Shown: one piece after another, positions 11,653 through 22,679 of the stretch
How positions within the stretch are numbered: position 1 is the stretch's first letter
How the letters are laid out: each line of letters opens with the position of its first letter
Origin: Euonymus europaeus
Taxonomy: Eukaryota > Streptophyta > Magnoliopsida > Celastrales > Celastraceae
Direction: 5' to 3'
Assembly: GCA_963580455.1 (NCBI GenBank)
Contig: OY756967.1
Span: forward strand, 15,918,022-15,982,021
DNA length: 64,000 bases
Program-made: the position numbers and the translations under genes
Notes under the pieces: generated by a model
What the model was told of the DNA's origin: nothing
Databases searched by the model: none
What the model saw: only the letters and a program-made list of their open reading frames with translations

Positions 11653-12024
11653 TGTTCTGATTTTAGTATAAAGCCTGTTTTGTTTGGAGGTCCGATTTGA
11701 TGACCCAACCCGAGAAGATGTTGCGGATCCTGTGAGTGAATTTTTTAGCGGTCCGAGGGCTGTGCCTCTGGAGTTTTTTTGGGGGGCTTTATTACTATAT
11801 TTTTTGGCCCACTTAGCATGTGGCGTTTTAGGGTGTTCATAAGTATCGTAAACCCTAGCAACAGATTGCAATTTTTTTCTTTAAAAATAGTGGAACTCTC
11901 TACAACTCCGAGGACATAGGCACGATTGAGCGAACCTCGTAAATCTTCTTGTTTTGTTTCCTCTTTCATTGATTTTGTTTGTCTGCGATTATCTCCTATC
12001 GCAATAGATCCTAGATATAGAACA
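11653..12024 (+). mobile_element. Copia 3' LTR
   Basis: The polypurine tract AGTGGGAGAT (11643-11652) precedes a 372-bp segment with perfect 6-bp inverted ends, TGTTCT (11653) and AGAACA (12019-12024). Size, polypurine tract and ends fit a Copia LTR. No second LTR is in the window to confirm it. Confidence 0.72.
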
Positions 12025-12029
12025 ATAAT

Positions 12030-12540
12030 CACGTCTAGAATCAATTTCCTAACCATTAAACTCAACCAATCAAAGATTCCAACAAATCTAATCAAAACAT
12101 AACTTTTGAAAATTGAAAGAACTTGCCTCCAATCCCAAATCCTTCGTTGAATCTTCCTTCTCTCTCTCTCATCTAAGTCTAAAAAATACCCAAGTTATCA
12201 ATATATCGAGCTTTAAAAATTGCTCAGAATTTCTCGTAATGCGCCTAGGAGCATGGCCACTTTTCTAGAGTCCCCTAGAGGGGACTTTAGACCAGCAGAC
12301 CTGACAAAATGCCTCGGTGCCATCATGGGAATGTTGCTCAATTTTTATATCCGACTCAATCAAAACTTTGATTTGATAATTTATGGGCCTAAAACAAACA
12401 TCTGTGTTAAAAAATATGTCTCATTTAGTGAACCTAGTTCAAAAAAAATTCTTTGTTATCCCATGCAATACGAGTGATCCATGGCTTAACTAAAACATTT
12501 TTGGGTTGGGGGTTTCACATCCCTTCCCCTTTAAAAAAAA
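12030..12540. other. Unassigned spacer
   Basis: Between the Copia LTR and the Gypsy remnant. A CT microsatellite lies near 12160-12170. I see no gene, RNA or clear repeat; the region could be the 3' flank of the Gypsy element or host DNA. Confidence 0.4.
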
Positions 12541-12544
12541 TTCC

Positions 12545-14045
12545 TCAAAATTTAACTACATTCCTAGATTCTCGAATAAACCTGGGTACCTTTCCCTTAT
12601 CTTTGACTCCAATTCCCAAGTTGCCTCTTCCACTCCATGGTACATCCACATGACTTTTACTAACTATATTACACTTGACCTTGTGACTTTATCCTGGCGG
12701 TCCAAAATCTTCATTGGTTGAAGAGTGTAGCTCCCATCTTCCTCAACCTCCAATGTGGTCCAATATAAAGGATGCAATGGATCCGGATTATACTTCCAAA
12801 GCATAGAAACATGGAACATATTATTAACTTTAGATAACTTCGGCAGAAGTGTCAAATGGTACGCCACTGGTCCTATCATCTCAAAAATAAAAAAACAGCA
12901 CCACAAATCTTAGTGTCATTTTCCCTTGCTTATTCTATCTCTGAATACCAGGTCTTGGATTAACCTTCAATAAGATCTTATCACCTACGGTGAACTCCAA
13001 TTGTGTTCTCCTCCAATCAGCATAAGACTTCTGTCTATTTTGGGCGGTGGTTAATCCCTTCAACTCACTCTTGAGCTTATTTCACCATGTCTGATCCCGA
13101 CATCATCTTCTCACCAACTTCAACCCAACACAAAGACGACCTACAAGGTCTCTCATAGAGTGCCTCTAAAGGTGTCATTTCTATACTACTCTGAAATGAA
13201 TTGTTATACACAAATTATGCTAGATGCAAATATTGCTCCCAATTTCCATCAAAATCCATCACACATGCTCGTAGCATATCCTCCAAAATATGAATTGTCC
13301 TCACTTTTCCCATTGCTCAGCTAATGATAAGCCGTGGAGAAGTCCAACTGTGTACCCAAAGTCTCCTACAAACGACCCCATAATCTACTTGTGACCACGA
13401 CTCTTGGTTCGACACAATAAATATGGCACTCCGTGTAGTCTCACTATCTCTCCTTCACATATAAGAAACTCAAGGATTCTAGTGAATCCATCTTATTCAT
13501 CGGTAGAAAATGTGCTGACTTGGTCAGCCTATCAACTAGCACCCAAACCGTGTCATGACGTCTCAATGTCATCGGCAACCCCGTTACAAAATCCATTGTA
13601 ATCCTCTCACACTTCCATTGCGTCACAAATAGTGGTTGTAACAACCTTGTTGGTCTTTGATGCTCTGCCTTCACTTACTAGCAAGTCAAACACTATACCA
13701 CAAACTAAGCCACGTCGGCTTTCATGCCTTTCCACTAGAAATTCCTTTTCAATTCCTCGTACATCTTTGTACCTCCTGGATGCATGGCAAACCACAAATG
13801 GTGTGCTGCCTTCAAAATCTCTTTTCGCAACTATTGTCAATGGGCATCCATAATCTTCCTAGGAACCTCACACCGCCATCGTCCCCTTGGACCCATCCTA
13901 AATCCTCCTCAAACACATCAAATATTGGATCACCATTTTGTGCATCTATAACCTTTTGTACCATCATGAAGGTAGAAGGCATACGACCCAAATGCACTTT
14001 CTCATCACCTTGTAACTCTAAACCAAACTGGTTGATCATCTAAAC
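12545..14045 (-). pseudogene. Tekay/Del-type Ty3/Gypsy pol C-terminus (integrase and chromodomain), degenerate
   Basis: Read right to left: a pre-integrase part (14039-13812, LELQGDEKVHLGRM), an integrase zinc-finger remnant (about 13760-13674), integrase core (13674-13444) with QVKAEHQRPTRLLQPL, WKCERITMDFVTGLP (catalytic Asp) and DTVWVLVDRLTKSAHFLP, then strong decay. At 12906-12664 comes the C-terminal domain with GPVAYHLTLLPKLSKVNNMFHVSMLWKY, and at about 12660-12550 a chromodomain-like end, VEEATWELES.. RERYPGLF and a stop. This order and the VFHVSML-type motif are typical of chromoviruses of the Tekay/Del clade. Many stops and frameshifts show an old fragment. No LTR was identified beside it. 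Confidence 0.82.
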
Positions 14046-15206
14046 GATTCAGAAGAGTTTTTAAAATTATGTAAAAAAAAATTCAGAAGATTTCTTACCC
14101 ATAATTCAGAGGATTTTCGCAAAAATCACCAAAACGACTAAAAATTAGTGGGGAATCATAGCCTTTACTCTTGTGAGCTCAACGATATCTTCGGTTTCCA
14201 AAATGGTGGTCAGAGTTGGCTAGATTGAAAAGTTTCGGTGGCCATGAGCTTCTCTTCATGATTTTTGTGACTATGGTAGACGAAAACTTTCGTGGTTTGT
14301 GCAATTTTTCTCTTGGAAGTCCAAGATTGTTTTGGTGGTTATAGCGATATAAATGATGGTCGGACGAAAAAGATTCCTTGTTGGTAAAGTTGTGTATGTG
14401 AGAGATGGAGAAATTTTGTGTGGGAGAAAGAGAGGGTAAACTTGCCATTAAACTAGCTAAAATATTAAAGTTGTCTTTATTGTATCAATATTCAAATTAA
14501 GGATGTATTGGGCTATAAACATTTTTAAAAGACTAAATAGAATAAGAAGTCCATATAAAAGGTTTATCAACAAAAAAAACCATGTAAATGTAGAGATGGG
14601 AGATGAGAGAGAGAAAAATATTAAGTGTTGATGACATGATGTGATGAAGGTTGGTCTGGGGGTCTTTGTTTGTTTAACAATTCTCATCTAATAGAGGTGG
14701 GACCCTAATTATTTATTTTTTCCAAAGACACATGTTAATAGTATAGATAATATATGTATATTTATATTTAGAAAAAACACAAAAAATTATTTAAGAAGGA
14801 TACCTGTAAAATAATAAATATTTTTTAAATTCTGCTTATGAAAGTATGAAAATGATATATATTACTAATTGAATATTCCACTTGACTAACTTGTCGTTTA
14901 GAACTAATTTCTTCGTTCAATCCAATTGTGATAAGATCATCTATAAAAGACATGGAAAGATTGGGCTGCTGGACTTCCATGATGCAAGAAATGTGGCATG
15001 TGATGATGATAATATCAAGGATTTGTAGTCACTTGACGTGAGAGAATGCGTCACGGCTGTTCATGTCCACATAAAATATATGCTCAAAAGCTATTTTTTA
15101 AACTGAAAACATATCAGAACTATTTAATTTTAGAACATTCAATGTATATAATCTAAACACGAACGCTTAAATCCGCACGCGGCAAATTCTGTACACATGC
15201 TACTCC
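14046..15206. other. Upstream region of the UGT gene, no gene seen
   Basis: AT-rich non-coding sequence. Open frames at 14179-14448 and 14457-14687 (minus) have no recognisable domain. The stretch from about 14700 to 15206 is the likely promoter of the glycosyltransferase gene. Confidence 0.45.
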
Positions 15207-15215
15207 TATATATAG
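15207..15215 (+). promoter_or_regulatory. TATA box of the UGT gene
   Basis: TATATATAG lies 60 bases before the ATG at 15275 in otherwise mixed sequence. Plant TATA boxes lie about 30 bases before the transcription start, which would put the start near 15240 and give a short leader. Position and sequence fit; no transcript data are available. Confidence 0.6.
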
Positions 15216-15274
15216 ATAAGGCACGAATGGAGAGAAGTCTTGAGTAGAAAAATTGTGCATGAGAGAACACAGTG

Positions 15275-16780
15275 ATGGAAATGGAGAAGAAAGCTTATCA
15301 TGTGCTTGTGGTTCCCTATACAAGCCAGGGCCACTACAACCCTATGCTCCAATTCTCAAAGCGCTTGGTTTCTAAAGGCCTCAAAGCCACTCTGGTTATA
15401 ACTCACTTCGTCGCTAATAAGTTCAAGAAGCCCGACCCATCGGACTCCGTGCAAATCGAAACCATTTCCGATGGCTGCGACAATGGTGGCTTCGCGCAAG
15501 CTGAGAGTGTCAAGGACTACCTCACACGGCTCGAGACTGCCGGCTCGAAAACGCTAGCCGATCTCATCATCAAGTACAAGGACACATCAAGCCCTATTGA
15601 TTGCATAGTGTATGATGCTTTCTTGCCCTGGGCCTTGGATGTGGCCCAAAAGTTTGGCTTAGGTGGAGCAACATTCTTTACCCAAATGGCTGCTGTTAAT
15701 TACATTTACTACTATGCAAAACACAAATTGCTGCCGTTGCCGGTCGTTTCGACGCCGGTGATGATTCCGGGACTGCCACAGCTTGAGCTACGAGACATGC
15801 CATCGTTCATATATGTGGCAGGGTCATATCCGGCTTACTTTGAGATGGTTTTGAGTCAATTCTCCAACACAGACAAAGCTCATTCTATCCTTGTGAACAC
15901 TTTCTATAAACTGGAGGAGGAGGTAAGTAAGTTACATTGATTTTTTTAACAATTTACAACTTTTACAACTTAGTCACTGAGAGAGAGAAAAAAAAGAAAG
16001 AGAATTATAATTTGGTCAATCAAAATACAAACGTAGTGCTTTAACTTTTGGCAGGTAGTGGATACAATGTCAAAAGTGTGTCCACTATTGACAATTGGTC
16101 CCACAGTGCCATCAATCTACTTAGACAAAAGGCTTCAAAATGACAATGCTTATGGGCTCAATCTCTTCCAATTGGACTCGTCTAGGCCCAAGAATTGGCT
16201 CAACAACAATCCACCAAGGTCAGTCATATATGTTGCATTTGGGAGTATGATTAACCTTAGTGAAAAGCAAATGGAGGAACTTGCATATGGCTTGAAGAGA
16301 ACAAACTTTCACTTCTTATGGGCCATTGCGGCTTCTGAAGAAGCAAAAATCCCTATAAAATTCAAGCAAGAGACATCAAATAAGGGTTTGATAGTGAATT
16401 GGTGTCCCCAGTTGGAAGTTCTTTCAAATGAGGCAATTGGGTGCTTTTTCACACATTGTGGTTGGAACTCAACAATTGAGGCATTGAGTTTGGGGGTTCC
16501 AATGGTGGCAATGCCTCAATGGACTGACCAAACAACAGATGCTAAGTTTGTTGAGGATATTTGGAAAGTGGGTGTTAGGGTTAGGGTGGATGAGAATGGG
16601 ATTGTTAGTAGAGAAGAGATTGAAAGTTGCATTTTCAAAGTGATGGAGGGGGAAAGAGGTGAAGAAATGAAAAAGAATGCGGAGCAATGGAGGAAATTGG
16701 CTGTTGAGGCAGTGAGTGAGGGTGGGACTTCTGATCGAGATATTGATGAGTTCGTTTTTAAGTTGGCGAGTTCATCATAA
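15275..16780 (+). CDS. UDP-glycosyltransferase, UGT74 type (two exons)
   Basis: Exons 15275-15922 and 16055-16780 join at a phase-0 GTAAGT..CAG intron of 132 bases and encode 457 residues, the usual plant UGT length. The N-terminal acceptor domain has SQGHYNPM with catalytic His20 and the partner Asp114 in VYDAFLPW. The C-terminal donor domain has YVAFGSM and a complete 44-residue PSPG box that starts WCPQLEVLSN and ends MPQWTDQ; the final Gln is typical of enzymes preferring UDP-glucose. Overall wording (LLPLPVVSTPVMIPGLPQLELRDMPSF) fits the UGT74 group, whose known members glucosylate carboxylic acids, auxins, salicylate or related small molecules in the cytosol. The acceptor cannot be predicted. 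A GTG three bases upstream is in frame, but the ATG at 15275 is the natural start. No stops, frameshifts or missing key residues were seen. Confidence 0.95.
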
Positions 16781-16855
16781 AATAGACTTGTAAGCTATGT
16801 TTGGGAAGAGGATTCGTAATAATCAGAGAGCGTAGGGGTTCATAAAATTTTAATG

Positions 16856-16861
16856 AATAAA
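16856..16861 (+). promoter_or_regulatory. Poly(A) signal of the UGT gene
   Basis: AATAAA lies 76 bases after the stop codon. Cleavage is expected 10-30 bases downstream, which is where the LINE target-site duplication starts (16881). Confidence 0.6.
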
Positions 16862-16880
16862 ATGTAATTTTTATTTAAAC

Positions 16881-16897
16881 TGCATGTAGCTTTGTGT
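16881..16897 (+). repeat. LINE target-site duplication, left copy
   Basis: TGCATGTAGCTTTGTGT, 17 bases, repeated exactly at 18194-18210. Confidence 0.92.
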
Positions 16898-18193
16898 TCT
16901 ATTATTTATTTATTTATTTATAAGTCATATGGAATTAGATTAATAAACAGTCGAAAGGCTAAGAAAGAAACACAAAAATGAATCCAGGCTTAGGACTAGA
17001 CAAACTGCTGAAAAGAGAGTCCAATTCCAATCAAAGGCAACACAATAATTAAAGAAGCCATGCAACCATCATATCCTCTCTATCAACACCATGCTTTGCT
17101 AGATAATCAGCGACAAAGTTTGCTTCTCTCCCGACATGAGTAAATTCCACCATGTGCAGCCTATCAACACAGTTCTTGATGGCATTGAAATGATTAGCAA
17201 GCTTCCAAGGATTATCAGATTCCCTTTGAGCCAATTAATTGAGAGAAGAGAATTAGATTCAACAACGAAGATGTGATTGTTCGAACCATAATACTCATGA
17301 TCAACAACAATTTCCAGCGCTTGCCTAATACCCATTACTTCCGCAGACACTGCATCCAAACAGTTTGCAAGACCCAAAAAAATACAAATAAAATTGCCTT
17401 CACTATCTCTCAAAACTCCACCAACACCCGCCTTATTGGATCGAAAGGAGCCATCTGTATTCCTTTTGTAAGTGCTTGGGTGAGGCGTAGTCTAATGCAT
17501 AACTGGCCTAAATTTTTTAAACACCAATCTTCCAACCTTAATAGCCTCACAGGTTGACATTAATTCAGGACCATTGCAATGAGTAGAGATGCCAATAGCC
17601 TTGAGCCAGAACCCAAGTCTAACAAAGATTAAGTATTTGGTATTGTTCCAGTCCACCTCTTTGCCATAAAAAATAACTCTGTTTCGTTCAGACCATATTG
17701 TCCATATTGCGGCAGCTAGAACTATGTATCATGATTTGTATTGATTATAACCATGTGCATAACTGGACCATTCCTCAAAAAGAGAGGTGACGGTACCTGG
17801 GCTGCACCAAGAAAAGCCCCACCAACCAATAAGGTGATACCAAATATCACTTGCACCCTTGTAAAGGAGAATAAGGTGGTCAACTGATTCGTCCCCACCA
17901 TTACACAAAGCACAAATCCCATCCTCCACAATCCCCAATCGATGCAATCCTTCTCTTGTATTAATCTTCCCATCTAAAACAAGCCAAATAAAGAACTCAA
18001 CTTTAGGAGAAGCCCACCCATTCCAAACCTTTGTGAAGGTCGAATCAAGCACTGGTGTTTCAAATGATTCTGCCGCCTGCATAAGGGATTTAACCGTGAA
18101 CACTCCATCTGTAGAAAATTTCCAAATAATCTTGTCTTCTTTGGTTTGACAGAGCACCATCTATTTATAAGGACAAAAACAAATAATTTATAA
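16898..18193 (-). mobile_element. 5'-truncated plant LINE (L1 type), minus strand
   Basis: The 1.3-kb insert is bounded by exact 17-base direct repeats and ends, on its own strand, in an AAAT-repeat tail (plus strand 16899-16921 reads as TTTA repeats). It keeps only the C-terminal end of ORF2: a zf-RVT domain (18160-17729) with IWKFSTDGVFTVKSLMQA, PKVEFFIWLVLDGKINTREGLHRLG and a CALC..VDHLIL..C-like zinc motif (last Cys changed to Tyr), followed by an RNase H domain (about 17460-17049) with NTDGSFRSNKAGVGGVLRDSEG and VVESNSLLSINWL. Stops near 17722 and 17490 break the frame. The start of ORF2 (endonuclease and RT) is absent, typical of 5' truncation during insertion. Confidence 0.93.
17049..18170 (-). 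pseudogene. LINE ORF2 C-terminus: zf-RVT and RNase H domains
   Basis: This is the coding remnant of the LINE above. The zf-RVT region links reverse transcriptase to the plant-type RNase H (RVT_3). The RNase H keeps NTDGS (first catalytic Asp) and VVESNS (Glu/Asp region), and ends with FTHVGREANFVADYLAKHG, a typical plant LINE RNase H C-terminus with its last catalytic Asp. Internal stops make it inactive. It would have removed RNA during target-primed reverse transcription. Confidence 0.88.
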
Positions 18194-18210
18194 TGCATGT
18201 AGCTTTGTGT
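18194..18210 (+). repeat. LINE target-site duplication, right copy
   Basis: Exact copy of 16881-16897, TGCATGTAGCTTTGTGT. Confidence 0.92.
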
Positions 18211-18530
18211 CTCCCTACCCGAAGGTAGAGGAAACAACACAACTAACCAGAGAATACAAACTTGACAAAAATTGGAAAAGCTAGCCTATATATAACAGCC
18301 CAAAGCCAAAAAATTACCATTTGCACCGTCTCTAGCTACCACATCTCACACATCAGAAGGCACATGCCCTACCCATGAGCTAAAAGACCTCATCAACAGC
18401 CCCTCGTTGCTCGGCGGTGAGATACATCATTTGCTTCCCTCTTAACATGAACCACCAATTAGGATTGTTGTCCCACATCGAAAGATATGGGACTTAAAGA
18501 CCACTTTATAAGTGGGAAATATTGTCCATA
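18211..18530. other. Spacer between LINE and Tat element
   Basis: No gene recognised. The 18455-18520 part (TTGTCCCACATCGAAAG...) resembles a motif I have seen in plant LTRs and may be the edge of an older repeat whose other side continues at 27172. Confidence 0.35.
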
Positions 18531-18535
18531 CAACC
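18531..18535 (+). repeat. Tat element target-site duplication, left (CAACC)
   Basis: CAACC directly precedes the 5' LTR and matches CAACC at 27167-27171. Confidence 0.85.
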
Positions 18536-19027
18536 TGATAACACTCAAAATATCTGCCAGTCATGGAATGACACGTGGCAACCAACCAGACAGGCCTCAG
18601 GTATTTGTTCCTTGTCAACCTAGAATTCTAGCATCCCGGTTATAGCCGAGATAAGGCGCTTCTCGGATAAGTTCTCCTAACTAGACAAGAACTGTACTAA
18701 AGACATCAACTCCTAATAGGAAAAGAACTTGTTTCTTCCTATAAAAGGATCCCACCTGCAGGTAAGAAACCAATTTTTTTACTAGCTACTTCACATATTC
18801 ATAGCTTTTAGAGCACTGACCTTCATGCTACCAAGGCTCCCTTGTTTCTCTTTTGACTTGAGCGACGGAGCGCTAAAGCAAGAGAACAACAATCTCTGGC
18901 CTGACTCCTAGCTTACGTGTGCTTATCTCAACAGGACCTACCACCGATCAGAGAAGGAGTTGACCGAGAAGACCTAGTTTTGGAAAAGCTGATACGTGGC
19001 AAATCGGACCAGTTTTGCACGAAACCA
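18536..19027 (+). mobile_element. Tat element 5' LTR
   Basis: Starts TGATAACACTCAAAATATC and ends ..GAAACCA. A likely TATA box, CTATAAAAGG, lies near 18740. It is highly similar to 26684-27166. Confidence 0.92.
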
Positions 19028-19029
19028 GA

Positions 19030-19049
19030 TTGGCGCCATCTGTGGGAAA
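19030..19049 (+). other. Tat element primer-binding site
   Basis: TTGGCGCCATCTGTGGGAAA follows the 5' LTR by two bases. This form is common in plant Tat-lineage Gypsy elements. Confidence 0.75.
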
Positions 19050-19424
19050 CGTTACTTTCCTGAAATCATGGTCCAAACTAGGAGTAATAGAGATGAACAA
19101 CATGTTAAGCCTACCGTCGCCGGAGGCAATGCTCGGACCAACCAATTGGGCCAGCAGCAGCTTCAGGATCAACTCACCTAGATAATGCAACAAATGACCA
19201 ACCTTGCTCAGAGGATGGATTAGATTCAGGGGCAAAATAATGCACCGCCACCACGAGAACGTACCCCTCAGGAGTCTAGGGAGTGAAATTCTTGGACTGG
19301 AGAATCCGATAATCACCACCGAGCAAGATCCTCAGTTGGCACCAGTAGGCAAACTCGCCCTACTCATACCCATGAGGGGGATAGTAAGTTCATTGAGGAT
19401 GTTGTTGATCGGAAAATCACGGCC

Positions 19425-20410
19425 ATGCAAGAGCGCCCGTTCCTTGACACCATGGATTGGGATAGGAATCTCACACCTTTGGCAGCTGAGATACAGAGCG
19501 CCCGAATACCGAAGAACTTCAAGCTGTCCAACGTTGAAAAATACAACGGCAAAGGAGATCCTTTAGATCATGTTATAGGTTTCCAAACTATGATGGAGTT
19601 TCAACAAGCCTCCCCCGAGGCGTGCTGCAAAATTTTTCCTGTCTCTTTAATAGGTGTGGCCAGGAGATGGTTTAGAGCTCTCCCTCATGGAAGTATACAC
19701 AGTTTTGATGACCTGACTAACGGGTTCGTGGCTCACTTCGCAAGTTCTCGGCCCATGAAGAAGACTAATTCCACGCTAGTTACTATCCGCCAAAAGCCTA
19801 GTGAGAGTCTCTGAGAGTTCATTACTAGGTTTAACAATGATTGTTTGGAGATCCCTGACCTCCAACCAATCATTGCTATTACGGCCTTTACTACAGGAGT
19901 TCGGCATGCAACGCTGAAACACTCTCTATCCGAGAAGTACCCTAAGATCATTCCTGAGTTGCTCACTAGGGTAGAGAAGTACATAACTGCTGATGAGATG
20001 ATGGCAGCACCACATGCCACGGACAAGTCCCCTAACAGGTCTCCTTCGAGGAAGAAGAATGACTCTGGATGGGCATCAGGAGATAAGAAGCATAGAGAAG
20101 GGGGCAAACCTTCTTCTCGAAAGGAAGCTCGAACAAAGACAACTCCATATGACACTTATACTCCCCTCAACACTTCCCTGAAAAAGTTCCTAAACGAAAT
20201 ACATGACCGAGATATTGTTAGATGGCCGCCAAAGATGAGACCCACAAGCGAAAGAAAGGAAAGCGACAAATATTGCAAGTTCCACCGTGGCCCGGCCATG
20301 ATACCGATGAATGTAGTCATTTGAAGAATGAGATAGAAAACCTCATTCAGCGGGGTTATCTCAAGGACTTCACAATGGGAGTGCTGCCGATGTCATCTTT
20401 TATCACGCTT
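19425..20410 (+). pseudogene. Tat gag (degenerate)
   Basis: MQERPFLDTMDWDRNLTPLA is followed by the gag domain: IPKNFKLSNVEKYNGKGDPLDHV, ACCKIFPVSLIGVARRWFRALP and FDDLTNGFVAHFASSRPMKKT. A stop at 19812-19814 (TGA) precedes EFITRFNNDCLEIPDLQ, and the frame then continues with a basic serine-rich tail. A single zinc-knuckle-like motif, CKFHRGPGHDTDEC (20275-20320), is reached after a further frame change. Upstream of 19425, 19050-19424 holds a decayed gag N-terminus in mixed frames. Gag would form the particle. At least two lesions make it inactive. Confidence 0.88.
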
Positions 20411-20458
20411 ATAAACAGATGAACCTCCTAGAAGAAAGTTGAAAAGTTCTCGTCTCCC

Positions 20459-22130
20459 TTGTATGGTTTTACGGGAGAGCAAGTCATCCCCCTCGGGATG
20501 GTCACTCTGCCCATAACCTTAGGAACACATCCGAGAACTAAGCTATTTATGGTTGATTTCTTGGTTGTGGACGTAAGAACTCCTTACAATGCCTTTATTG
20601 GTAAACCATTACTTCACCAAGCTCGGGCCGTTGTTTCAACTTATCATTTGAAGATGAAGTTCCCTACTAGCAAAGGGATAGGTGAGATACAGGGCGACCT
20701 AAAGCTCGCCCTTCAAATGTACCTCACCGATTTAAAGGATAAGAAAAAATCGATTTCGACACTGGAACTACTAGATGTTCGGGATGCTACTATTTCCAAA
20801 CCCACAGCAGTAGAAAAGCTAATCCCCATCACTGCAGAAGAAGGCACAGAAAGAAAGTTACTCCTTAAGAATATTGATACGTTTGCATGGAACGCAGACG
20901 AGATACGGGGTATAAGTGCAGATGTGATTACACATCGTCTTAGCATAAAACTAGGGAGCCGACCAGTGAAACAGAAGAAGAGGAACTTTGCCCTAGACAG
21001 ACGAGACGCCGTAAAGACTGAGGCTACTAAACTTCAAGATGCTAGCTTTATCCGAGAAGTACATTACCCGGAATGGCTCGCTAACGTGGTAATGGTGGCA
21101 AAACCAAATGGAAAATGGCGAATGTGTGTAGACTTTACTAATTTAAATAAAGCCTGCCCGAAGGATAGTTACCCTCTGCCAAAAATAGATTAGTTGGTAG
21201 ATGCAACCACTGGTAAAGGCCTTCTTAGTTTCTCGACGCCTACTTGGGATATCTCTAGATACAGATGGAGCCGGCCGATCAAGAGCTCACATCGTTTATA
21301 ACACCTGAAGGTACTTACTGTTATGTGGTTATGCCATTCGATTTGAAGAACGCATGAGCAACTTACCGGCGATTAGTGAACAAGATATTTGCGCCGCTCC
21401 TCGGAGACACTGTCGAGGCGTATGTTGATGATATTGTAGTAAAAAGTAAAAAACCCGAAGATCACCTTAAAGATCTACAGGAAGTTTTTGATGTCCTAAA
21501 TAGATATGGGATAAAGCTCAATCCCGAAAAATGTGCATTCGAGGTTTCCTCAGGAAAGTTCCTTGGTTTTCTCATATCCGAACGAGGAATTGAGGTTAAT
21601 CATGAGAAGGTGGAGGCTATTTTAAACATGCAACCACCTCGAAACAAAAAGGAAGTCCAGCAGCTTAGCGGCCAAACAGCTGCGCTGAGCAGATTTCTTG
21701 CACGATTGGGAGACCGATTCAAGCACTTTTTTAACGCCCTTAAAAAATCAGATAATTTCCAATGGACTGGAGAGTGCCAGCAAGCATTTGAAGAGCTAAA
21801 GACATATCTTGCCTCCCCTCCGCTTCTCGCCTCTCCAAAATTTGGAGAAATTTTATTCCTATACCTCGCCATGATTGAGCATGCTGTAAGCGCCGTTCTT
21901 GTCAGAGAAGAAGGGCGAGTGCAAACACCAGTCTACTATACGAGTAAAGTACTCATAGGGGCGGAAACTCGGTATAGCTCAGCAGAGAAGTTGGACTTAG
22001 CATTGCTTACAGCTGCTCGAAAACTCCGACCATACTTTCAAGCGCATTCCATTACAGTGTTAACCGATCAACCCCCAAAATCGATACTTTAGAAGCGTGA
22101 TACCTCGGGCAGGTTAATAAAGTGGTCTGT
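20459..22130 (+). pseudogene. Tat protease, reverse transcriptase and RNase H (degenerate)
   Basis: The protease C-terminal part (20459-20700) has PRTKLFMVDFLVVDVRTPYNAFIGKPLLHQARAVVST, broken here into the family signature YNAFIG-P. Reverse transcriptase starts near 20950, has ANVVMVAKPNGKWRMCVDFTNLN and KACPKDSYPLPKID, then a stop (21193) and a decayed stretch (21194-21375). It recovers with LLGDTVEAYVDDIVVKSK, the YVDD catalytic box. Typical RNase H follows with FLYLAMIEHAVSAVLVREE, PVYYTSKVL and TVLTDQPPKSIL, then a stop at 22090. The enzymes would process polyprotein and make cDNA. YVDD is intact although the frame is not. Confidence 0.9.
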
Positions 22131-22179
22131 CGAGCTTAGTGAATTCGACATTCATTTTCAGCCAAGACAAGCCATAAAA

Positions 22180-22640
22180 GCACAAACACTGTTGGATTTT
22201 TTGGTTGAATGTCAACATCCACCGGGAGAGGAAGAAGATAAAACTTGGGAGCTATTTGTCGATGCTTCCTCAAACCAAGAAGGTAGCGGGGCTGGAATCT
22301 TGCTACTCGGATCGGGGGGCATACGTACCGAACATGCTCTTTGGTTCTTATTTAAGGCTTCAAACAACGAGGCTGAATATAAAGCTCTTTTTGCTGGTCT
22401 TTGGTTAGAACTAGAGCTAGAGATAAGCCACCTGATCATCAACAACGACTAACAACTCGTGATCGAGCAAGTGAAAGGAGAATATGAAGCGAAGGGTTCA
22501 AAGATGATTAGGTACCTTGCGAAAGCCAAGGAGCTCATCAAAAAAATAGCTAAAGTGGACATAAGAAGAATCCCTCAGAAGGAAAATCAATAGGCAGATG
22601 TATTAGCTCGTCTAGCCTTAGGTATCAACGAAGAGGAAGC
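22180..22640 (+). pseudogene. Tat second (archaeal-type) RNase H, degenerate
   Basis: After the first RNase H and a connecting QPRQAIKAQTLLDFLVE stretch, a second RNase H follows: TWELFVDASSNQEGSGAGILL (first catalytic Asp), FKASNNEAEYKALFAGLWLELE (catalytic Glu), a stop at 22450, QLVIEQVKGEYEAKG, RRIPQKENQ, a stop, then ADVLARLAL with the last Asp. A duplicate RNase H of archaeal origin is diagnostic for the Tat lineage (family knowledge). Two stops inactivate it. Confidence 0.88.
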
Positions 22641-22679
22641 CACCTCTGTCAAGGTTGAGATATTACCAAAACCGAGCAT

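Larger units (their letters stand above)
9606..12024 (+). mobile_element. Ty1/Copia retrotransposon, 3' half, split by the Ogre element
   Basis: Sequence begins in mid-pol at the end of the pre-integrase domain (YGKQKKVSFAK-like, 9612-9640) and continues through integrase core, reverse transcriptase, RNase H, polypurine tract and 3' LTR. Gag, protease and the 5' LTR should lie left of the window, beyond the Ogre insert. All parts contain stops, frameshifts or small deletions. The 3' LTR has TGTTCT..AGAACA ends, and the five bases after it (ATAAT, 12025-12029) would be the target duplication, which cannot be checked here. Confidence 0.88.

Noticed and set aside
14179..14687. Minus-strand open frames upstream of the UGT gene
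   Set aside because: No domain, no neighbouring exon signals; probably chance.
16469..16687. Minus-strand open frame in the UGT second exon
   Set aside because: Shadow of the UGT coding sequence.
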